The position numbers were made by a program, and so were the translations under genes. From Pseudomonadota bacterium (GTDB lineage: Bacteria > Myxococcota > Bradymonadia > UBA4248): a stretch of DNA of 11,179 bases. Positions 1-6,371 of this stretch are shown here, one piece after another. Positions within the stretch are counted from its first letter, which is position 1, and each line of letters starts with the position of its first letter. Location: assembly GCA_017629415.1 (NCBI GenBank), contig JAGBXG010000482.1:1-11179 (forward strand), given 5' to 3'. The notes under the pieces are model-generated. The model ran no database searches. It was given only the letters and a program-made list of their open reading frames with translations, and was not told the DNA's origin.

Positions 1-1449
1 AATATCTTCTTGAACTTTTCCATCGATTTCTTCTCTAAACAATAATTTATTGCCTAGGGCCACTTTTCCGAAGTAATAATAATATTCACCGTTACGCATA
101 TAAATACATTCTGTATATTGTTCGTAAGCACATGTTGCAATGCGTTGTGCTCTCATTTTCTTATATTTGCCATCTTTAGCGAGTGCTTTAGCTGCTTCCT
201 CAGAGATAAGTTCAAAGTTGTGACAATAGCCTTTCAGTGCAGCTAAATAGAGTTTAGCTTCATGATTTCTTTTGCCGAATAAAGTGGCTAAACTTGCACC
301 TGTGGCTAATATAAATCCAATGATAAAAGTAACTGTGTTTTGTAGAAAAACGAAGGCAAAGAATCCTGCAAAACATCCTAAGGATATAGAAATAGCGATA
401 TAAATGGCATCCCAAACGGTGAAAGGATCTTTATTTTTCTTTCGTGTAATACGATTGCGTTTGCCCAAGCTTCCCTGATAACAAAGCTTGCTCAATTTAT
501 CGAGCTGTTCAATCAAATCGGCACTATTTCTAGGGCGTTCCTCAATTTGCGGGCACATCAAATCTTTGAGGAATTTTTGCATATTATCTGAGACATTATT
601 TTCAGTCAGATAAGGTTCAGAGTTCAGCAGAAAAGGATTATCGGGATCATTTTCCATGTCAACAGGCGAGACCCCGGTTAACATATAAAGTGCGGTGGCT
701 GCCATGGCATAATAATCCGATTGAATGGTGCATTCGCCCATCAATTGTTCGGGAGCCATAAATCCGAGTGTGCCGGCAACCGTAGAACCAGCAGATTTTT
801 TGGCTGGATTGGCAACCGCACCAAAGTCGATCAGCATGACAGTTTGAGTTTTGGCATCATAAAGAATATTGGACGGCTTGATATCACGATGAATAATGGG
901 AGGTGTATATTGTGTTTGTAAGGCATCTAATATTTCTGTAATGCCACAAATAATGATGAAGGTTTCTTCTTCGCTGAATGTTTTGCCGTATTCATTATTT
1001 TTATCAATAATATCTTGCAGCGATGGAAAATCAAAAAACTCTTGGATGATATAACACTCGCTTAAATCTTTGTCAGAGGTAACAAATCCATAAAATTTAG
1101 GAACCCCAGGAATATTAACATTGGCTAATGTTTCTGCTTCGCGTTTAAAAAGCTCTAAACTCTTAAAATGATCGATAAGTTTAAGCTCCTTAATGGCGAC
1201 GAGACGGCGCATGGTTGTTGAAACCGCAAGATATGTTTTGCCGTTTGCACCTTCACCAAGAAGACGCAGAATCTGATAGTCATTTTTGAGGCACTCTGGT
1301 GTTACGACAGATTCCATTTGATTTTCCATCTGTTTGAAATCTGGATTGTTGGCCTGTTGCTCTTGAATGCTTACCGTGGCACGATGAGATGACGAAGTGT
1401 TTTGAACTTTTTTCAAAGCTGGTTTTGATTTTTGGGACTCTGAGCTCAT
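1..1449 (-). CDS. Membrane-anchored Ser/Thr protein kinase, C-terminus cut by window edge
   Basis: Transfers phosphate from ATP to Ser/Thr of protein targets; the kinase domain should face the cytoplasm. The frame is open for 483 codons from ATG 1449 to the window edge, so the true C-terminus is missing. All Hanks motifs are visible: glycine loop LGEGANG (residues 64-70), VAIK lysine K87, catalytic HRDIKPSN with H187, D189 and N194, DFG at D208-G210, and APE at 232-234. Two adjacent hydrophobic helices (about 349-369 and 373-391) would anchor the protein as a hairpin. The tail beyond is soluble and aromatic-rich, with a run of tyrosines; I do not recognise it. An AAGGAA ribosome site lies 8 bases before the ATG (plus-strand 1458-1463). 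It lies 78 bases downstream of the other kinase on the same strand, probably one operon. No invariant catalytic residue is missing, so an active kinase is expected. Confidence 0.93.
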   Translation of the reverse strand, partial: MSSESQKSKPALKKVQNTSSSHRATVSIQEQQANNPDFKQMENQMESVVTPECLKNDYQILRLLGEGANGKTYLAVSTTMRRLVAIKELKLIDHFKSLELFKREAETLANVNIPGVPKFYGFVTSDKDLSECYIIQEFFDFPSLQDIIDKNNEYGKTFSEEETFIIICGITEILDALQTQYTPPIIHRDIKPSNILYDAKTQTVMLIDFGAVANPAKKSAGSTVAGTLGFMAPEQLMGECTIQSDYYAMAATALYMLTGVSPVDMENDPDNPFLLNSEPYLTENNVSDNMQKFLKDLMCPQIEERPRNSADLIEQLDKLSKLCYQGSLGKRNRITRKKNKDPFTVWDAIYIAISISLGCFAGFFAFVFLQNTVTFIIGFILATGASLATLFGKRNHEAKLYLAALKGYCHNFELISEEAAKALAKDGKYKKMRAQRIATCAYEQYTECIYMRNGEYYYYFGKVALGNKLLFREEIDGKVQEDI

Positions 1450-1527
1450 GAATGAATTTCCTTGTAATATTGATGTATATATAACTGTTTGTCTTATATT
1501 GATAAGTTTCCATGACAAGGAAACACG

Positions 1528-3612
1528 TCATGACATCTCGCGTTCAAACACTTCAACGCCAAATGAATCAAGTGTGGGGGTGAGTAAATTGGGACATTGG
1601 GCAAAAGAACTGTCTTTAGGTAAGGGATAAGGCATACTTAAAACGCTTTGCATAGCACGTTCTTTTTCTTTTTGACATTTTGTTTGCTGTTTCCATTGAT
1701 ATTCATCGATAGCTGTCTCATCAAGCATTCCATATAACTCAATAATTTTGTTTTTAAAGAGTTTGGATAGGAAGGTTTTATATGATCGATTCATTCGTTT
1801 TATTGTTGAGACAGAAGATTTGAAAAAGTTTATTATTGAGCCAGAGGGGGTGTGCAGCATATCGGGATGAATGAGATAAAGAATAGGCAGGGCATCACCG
1901 GCTTTTAAATGATCAATAGGAACATCGCTGTAATAGACATGGTGCAAGGCATCCGGACTTTTATCATCAGGGGGATTAAAAGCGTATGTCACTTTCCATA
2001 TCGGACGTATGGTATTGTTCAGGCGGTTGTTTTCATCTGCCCCAAGTTTATATCGATCCGCGCTGTTTAAGTTGACCCTGTTCATCATAGTTTCGCCAGA
2101 AATGTATTCTACACTTTCTATGGTGGCAATGGATTTTCGACCATATTTTAATACATTTGCGATTTGTTTGTAAACTTTCGATTTTTTTACAAAAATAAAC
2201 GTAATGGCTGTGAACAGGATAAGAGCAAGTGAAATGATACAAACGCAGGCTTTAGGTTGGATAACCTTCATCTGCATTGAGATGAATGGAATCACAGATA
2301 AGAAAATCGTCGCTGGTATCAGGAAACGATAATATAATTGTTTGTTAAATTTTTGTTTCAGCTCAAGTTTGTCTCTCTGAAAATATGTATTTCTGTTGGA
2401 AATATTGATAAGATTATTGTTCTTAGAAAAATAAGCATCATCAATATTTAACAATCTTTTGTAAATGGGATGAATATTGCGAGGTGTCCTTTCATCTAGA
2501 TCCTGCCAAAGCGTGAAATTGCCTGCTTGGCCAATACTTTGGATATGATCAATCTTATAGTTTGTTTCTTTGCCTGGATTCTCTTTGGCATATTGAAGTA
2601 AATAATCAATTTTAAACTGATGTTTTGAGAATTGATGCAGCGTATCACGGATTTTATCATAATCCATCAAACGTTTGGTTGGTGCTGTATCAAGCATGAG
2701 ACGAAGGAAAATGGTCACTTCGTGCGGCAAATGCTCTAAATGTGGATCGATAAGCAGGCGTAAGTCCTGAGTTGCAATGTTTTCTGGTGGGGTACCACTG
2801 AAAAGATAAACGGCCATGACTGCAAAAGCATAAATATCGCTGGCGGCTGTAGGTTTGCCAATCAGCTGCTCTGGTGCCATATACCCATAAGTTCCAGTCA
2901 CCGTCGAACCGCCATCTTGGACTTGGGGATTTGCAACAGCTCCAAAATCTACAATATGAATCTCAGGAATAATTTCGGTCGGATTATCCGGGTAAGTTAA
3001 GATAATATTAGATGGCTTGATATCGCGGTGAACGACCTGCGGATGATGTTGGTGCAACGCTTGTAAGATATCTAAAATTTTAATCAATATCTGGCAGACA
3101 TGCTCAAACAGAAATCGATCGCCATTGTTAATATAGTTTTGTAAGGAACGGCCGGGAATAAATTCTTGAACAATCACAGAAATTGGATTGGGACCTTCTA
3201 AATTTTGAATCGCTTCATAGAACTTTGCTGTTCCCGGCAAATCAAGTGATGCAAGAACTTTAGCCTCACGATCAAATAATTCGTATTGTTTCCAGTTCTC
3301 TGTAGATGTCACTCGCAATTGCTTGATGGCTACGGGCTTGCCATCGGCGACGCACTTTCCCTTATATATTTTACCTTGAGCACCCTGACCAATGACTTTT
3401 TCTAAAGTATATTTACCTTGCAAAGCTTCTATCAAAACAGGATCAAACTCTTGAGTTCCTTGATTTGCATCAGATACTTGAAGGGGAGGATCCGCATGGT
3501 TTGATGCATCATTCGGTTTCTCTTGAGGCTCTGTTAGGGAAGCCTCACCTTTCGTATCTTCATAGGATGAGTTTTTGGGTTTGTTTTCTACTTGCTGCTG
3601 TATTTCTGTCAT
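1528..3612 (-). CDS. Membrane-anchored Ser/Thr protein kinase with DUF3592-like C-terminal region
   Basis: Complete 694-residue kinase. Residues 1-60 form a polar, probably disordered N-terminus. The kinase domain (about 68-330) has glycine loop GQGAQG (75-80), VAIK K97, HRDIKPSN (H195, D197, N202), DFG at D222-G224 and APE at 246-248, so it should be active. The activation segment closely resembles that of the neighbouring kinase (DFGAVANP in both). Two membrane helices lie at about 430-447 and 455-475. After them, residues about 490-590 resemble the DUF3592 pattern: a GRKSIATIESV-type strand, a middle loop, then GDALPILYLIHPD. That match is by eye. The last 100 residues are charged and unrecognised. 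The start is the only nearby ATG; an AGAGG sits 14 bases upstream, which is long for a ribosome site. It is probably transcribed first in an operon with the downstream kinase. Substrates cannot be read from sequence. Confidence 0.95.
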   Translation of the reverse strand: MTEIQQQVENKPKNSSYEDTKGEASLTEPQEKPNDASNHADPPLQVSDANQGTQEFDPVLIEALQGKYTLEKVIGQGAQGKIYKGKCVADGKPVAIKQLRVTSTENWKQYELFDREAKVLASLDLPGTAKFYEAIQNLEGPNPISVIVQEFIPGRSLQNYINNGDRFLFEHVCQILIKILDILQALHQHHPQVVHRDIKPSNIILTYPDNPTEIIPEIHIVDFGAVANPQVQDGGSTVTGTYGYMAPEQLIGKPTAASDIYAFAVMAVYLFSGTPPENIATQDLRLLIDPHLEHLPHEVTIFLRLMLDTAPTKRLMDYDKIRDTLHQFSKHQFKIDYLLQYAKENPGKETNYKIDHIQSIGQAGNFTLWQDLDERTPRNIHPIYKRLLNIDDAYFSKNNNLINISNRNTYFQRDKLELKQKFNKQLYYRFLIPATIFLSVIPFISMQMKVIQPKACVCIISLALILFTAITFIFVKKSKVYKQIANVLKYGRKSIATIESVEYISGETMMNRVNLNSADRYKLGADENNRLNNTIRPIWKVTYAFNPPDDKSPDALHHVYYSDVPIDHLKAGDALPILYLIHPDMLHTPSGSIINFFKSSVSTIKRMNRSYKTFLSKLFKNKIIELYGMLDETAIDEYQWKQQTKCQKEKERAMQSVLSMPYPLPKDSSFAQCPNLLTPTLDSFGVEVFEREMS

Positions 3613-3667
3613 GATGATGCCGTAAACCTCTTGGAAGTCCTAAAGCTCTTGAAAAATGTAATGAAAT

Positions 3668-3695
3668 AGTTTTGAAGAATAAATTCTTCAAAACT
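3668..3695. promoter_or_regulatory. Perfect 28-base palindrome, candidate operator
   Basis: The arms AGTTTTGAAGAAT and ATTCTTCAAAACT are exact reverse complements (13 bases each) around a 2-base centre. As RNA it would be a 12-bp stem with a 4-base loop. No T-run follows on either strand, which argues against an intrinsic terminator. It lies 56 bases before the kinase start codon and immediately downstream of a possible extended -10 box, so it would sit at or just past the transcription start. That suits a dimeric repressor site or a 5'-UTR hairpin. The structure is seen directly; the function is inferred. Confidence 0.6.
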
Positions 3696-3697
3696 TT

Positions 3698-3706
3698 ATC
3701 ATACCA
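3698..3706 (-). promoter_or_regulatory. Candidate extended -10 promoter for the kinase operon
   Basis: Read on the minus strand this is TGGTATGAT, matching the TGn-TATAAT extended -10 form with one mismatch. The -35 position (around 3720-3726) gives only a poor match (ATAGAA/TATAGA), which extended -10 promoters can tolerate. Transcription would start near 3690, within the palindrome. Confidence 0.3.
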
Positions 3707-3878
3707 AACCTTGATACAATTCTATAGTAAAACTTGTGTTGGTGTGCGCAAAACCTGTGCCCGTATAAAGCTTGTTTGTGATATTCTCCAGCGTGGTTTC
3801 ATTTGTGTTCGGTATGAAGGCAGGGGAAACACAAAACGGTTTATGATTTGGCAAAAACAGTTGTCTCAGTGTGGGATT

Positions 3879-3907
3879 CCAAAGGAATTTTGCCCCAAAA
3901 CCTTTGG
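3879..3907 (+). promoter_or_regulatory. Bulged hairpin upstream of the LysM gene
   Basis: CCAAAGG (3879-3885) pairs with CCTTTGG (3901-3907). After a 2-base AA bulge, TTTTG pairs with CAAAA around a CCC loop. It ends 25 bases before the ATG at 3933 and 13 bases before the probable ribosome site. No T-run follows, so it is not a normal terminator. It may be a 5'-UTR structure or protein-binding site. Confidence 0.4.
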
Positions 3908-3932
3908 AAAACCTTAAAATCAGGTCTTGAGC

Positions 3933-6371
3933 ATGATTTCGAATCAGGAAACAGAACAGTTTTGGCGCGCTTTGGGGGTATGGTGTGAGCGCGTGGAAGT
4001 ACGGCTGATTCAGATGAGGGACTGGCAAAGTCTAGGACGTTTGCAGGTAATCAGTCAGGTTTGGGCACAAGCAGCCTCATGTGATACGAACACCCTGGCT
4101 AAAGTTGCCGAAATCGCCCCGATGCTTGCGGAATTCATCTTTCTTGAGCTCGATGATGAAACCCCAAAACTTTCGCATTTTGCCCAGCGTGCTCTTGAAA
4201 TTTTTAAATCTGCGGATCGCGATGCCTCAAAAGTACGGCATGAAGCGCTGGCACGACGGCTTTATGCCATGCATCAGTTTTTGGATGGCGTATCGGCAAG
4301 CGATCATTTTGGAACTTTGCGCACTTCGTCAAATGCCGATATTCATTATGGTTTAGGAGTGAGCTTGCACGATGGTTCGCTGCTCAAATTGTTTACAACA
4401 TTGAGTGAAAAAACGGGCCAGGATTTAGAGCCCTTACTTGTGCGCACTTTTGAAGACGAAGCGCCGCAGCTATTAGATGCCATTCATGGGGGGCAGACGA
4501 GCTTTGAACAGTTTATGCAGTCGCAGCTCATTTTGCGTTATGATCCGGCATTGTCGCGGAAAGTGTACGATGTTTCGGAAGTCATGCAGTCGCGGTTTGG
4601 GCGGTTTGGGGCAGAACCGGAAGTCCGTTCGGCACAAATTGATCTCGTGGCAGGCGACAGATTCCGGACGGCGCATGAGCAGGCACAAAAAACAGGCATC
4701 CGTTCCATGCGCGGGTTTGCTATGTTGTTCGATATGCCCAAAGAAACGTCTGGCGATATCGGCAGTGCATTAGATAACGCCCCTGGTGAGTCTCAGAAAT
4801 GTTTGTCTTTGGCAGATGCGGTGATTTCAAGGATGCATGGGCATGTGGCAAGTCATTGGCAGACGCGGTTGCAGTCCATTTTTCATGGGGTAGGCAATAT
4901 CGATGGCCGAAGATATGAAGAAAAACGATTTTTCGGCCAGAATGTGGCTCAAAAAACATGGACGGATATGGATTTTCCGCTTGAGGATGAACAGCTTTGT
5001 GTTGAACCGCGAGCCGGAAAAATCTATGTCGTATGCCCGGGGGATCGGCTTTCAGAGCTGATGCACAGGGCTTATGCAGGACAAGGCGATTATCGCCAGG
5101 TGCTGCGGCAAAATCCGCATATTCAGATGCCCGAAGCTTTGACACCAGGCATGCGGATTTATTTTCCGACGGATTGTGATGATGGTTTAAAGCCAAAAAT
5201 GCCTGAAATTCAGCCCGAAGATGCGCAGATTTCTGAAGATGGGGCAACCCTTACCTATGGCGGTCGTACTTTGACGCATTTATGGCCGATGACTGAGACA
5301 CAAAAGGCAGATTTATGTCAAAACTTGAACCGCCTGAAACCATCGCAGCTCTATCATACCGTTGCCGTTGAATTGCCCGAGGGAGGCGCCATTATTTGTC
5401 ATCAGGTGACACTTTTGATGTCGGATGCCTGTCATGCCCGGGAATGGCAAAAAAAAGATGCGATGCGTATGGCGCGCGAAGCGCAACATAGCAGCGCGGA
5501 CACGGCGTATTTGGCCGCAGGCCAAATAGCCGGGACAAAAGCACAAGAAATTCAAGAAAATGCGCAAAGCCTTGGAGTGATGGGATGGCTTCGTCGGCTG
5601 GCAGCTGAAATGCGTGGCGATATCGTGTTTCAGGATAAGTTTTTGCCGCTGGCAAGCATTGTTTCGCAGCCGCATCGGCAGGCTTGGATGGCAACAGCTT
5701 TGAAACGCGTGATGGCGGATGGCAGTGCGCAGCCGTTTAAACTGATGATTCATGCCAAAACGCGTTCGGTGGATGTGATGGATGCTTATGGCAGCCATGT
5801 TTTGCGTCTTGAAAACGAGGATTTTGGGGCGATTCGGATGCAGCCGGAGCGTCGGTTGTCGGATTATGTCGCGCCGCCGATTGTTCAGATGAATGCGTTA
5901 TCGCAGCTTTGGCTGGCGGATTTGATGGGGATTTCGGCGGAAATAGCGGTGCCGCCTGTCAGCCATGCCAATCAGTATCCGGCTCAGTGTCCCAACGGGG
6001 AAGCGCGTTTTTTGGTGCCGATGGGGACGCCCGTTTATCCGATGATGCGCGGTGTGATTGTCGATTGCGGCATGTTTCCCGGCTTCGGACAGGGGGTGCT
6101 GGTGCGGCATCACGATGGGCTTTATGTGCGGTATTCAAGTCTGGCAACCGTAAGTGTCTCGCGAGGACAGAAGGTTACGCCCGAAACCATGCTGGCCAGA
6201 AGCGGCAGCCTGTATGTGGAGCCTGAACCTATGCTGTGTGTAGAAATCCGGCGTTCGGATAAGCCTGTGACGGATTGGTTCGGGTTTGGCGGGAAACCGG
6301 CGGAATATTTTGATGTCGTTTGCAATTTATGGCCGCATCAAGGGCCGTTTGACGTGTTGATGGGGGATTGA
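3933..6371 (+). CDS. LysM protein with degenerate LytM/M23-like C-terminal domain
   Basis: An 812-residue protein. The ATG at 3933 is preferred over a TTG six bases earlier, because CAGG at 3921-3924 is 8 bases from the ATG but only 2 from the TTG. Residues 1-340 are mostly helical and unrecognised, with no signal peptide or membrane segment. A LysM domain at about 362-412 is clear (IYVVCPGDRLSELM, then ALTPGMRIYFP); LysM binds N-acetylglucosamine-containing glycans such as peptidoglycan. Residues about 690-797 follow the LytM/M23 layout (GTPVYP, GFGQGVLVRH, RGQKV, LCVEIR). The expected zinc ligands are replaced: R692 for Asp, S736 for the AYAH-type His, C769 for the HLHFE-type His. It is therefore probably a non-catalytic, NlpD/EnvC-like regulatory fold rather than an endopeptidase. 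Its stop overlaps the next start. With no Sec signal, its route to a cell-wall ligand is unexplained. Confidence 0.85.
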   Translation: MISNQETEQFWRALGVWCERVEVRLIQMRDWQSLGRLQVISQVWAQAASCDTNTLAKVAEIAPMLAEFIFLELDDETPKLSHFAQRALEIFKSADRDASKVRHEALARRLYAMHQFLDGVSASDHFGTLRTSSNADIHYGLGVSLHDGSLLKLFTTLSEKTGQDLEPLLVRTFEDEAPQLLDAIHGGQTSFEQFMQSQLILRYDPALSRKVYDVSEVMQSRFGRFGAEPEVRSAQIDLVAGDRFRTAHEQAQKTGIRSMRGFAMLFDMPKETSGDIGSALDNAPGESQKCLSLADAVISRMHGHVASHWQTRLQSIFHGVGNIDGRRYEEKRFFGQNVAQKTWTDMDFPLEDEQLCVEPRAGKIYVVCPGDRLSELMHRAYAGQGDYRQVLRQNPHIQMPEALTPGMRIYFPTDCDDGLKPKMPEIQPEDAQISEDGATLTYGGRTLTHLWPMTETQKADLCQNLNRLKPSQLYHTVAVELPEGGAIICHQVTLLMSDACHAREWQKKDAMRMAREAQHSSADTAYLAAGQIAGTKAQEIQENAQSLGVMGWLRRLAAEMRGDIVFQDKFLPLASIVSQPHRQAWMATALKRVMADGSAQPFKLMIHAKTRSVDVMDAYGSHVLRLENEDFGAIRMQPERRLSDYVAPPIVQMNALSQLWLADLMGISAEIAVPPVSHANQYPAQCPNGEARFLVPMGTPVYPMMRGVIVDCGMFPGFGQGVLVRHHDGLYVRYSSLATVSVSRGQKVTPETMLARSGSLYVEPEPMLCVEIRRSDKPVTDWFGFGGKPAEYFDVVCNLWPHQGPFDVLMGD

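Larger units (their letters stand above)
3613..3932. other. Divergent intergenic control region
   Basis: About 320 bases separate the leftward kinase operon from the rightward LysM gene. The region holds a perfect palindrome near the kinase side, a minus-strand extended -10 candidate, and a bulged hairpin near the rightward start. For the rightward operon the best -10 match I see is TATAAA at 3764-3769, but its -35 candidates (TTGGTG-like, spacing 19) are weak. An open frame from a TTG at 3672 to 3917 exists, but it begins inside the palindrome and has no ribosome site, so I do not call it. Confidence 0.6.

Noticed and set aside
1511..1532. CATGAC / GTCATG inverted repeat between the two kinase genes, considered as a terminator or operator
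   Set aside because: It has only 6-bp arms around a 10-base loop with no T-run, which is too weak to call; it overlaps the upstream kinase's stop codon.
3672..3917. An 81-residue cysteine-containing open frame from TTG in the divergent region
   Set aside because: The start lies inside the palindrome, there is no ribosome site, and the product has no recognisable domain or regular coding pattern.
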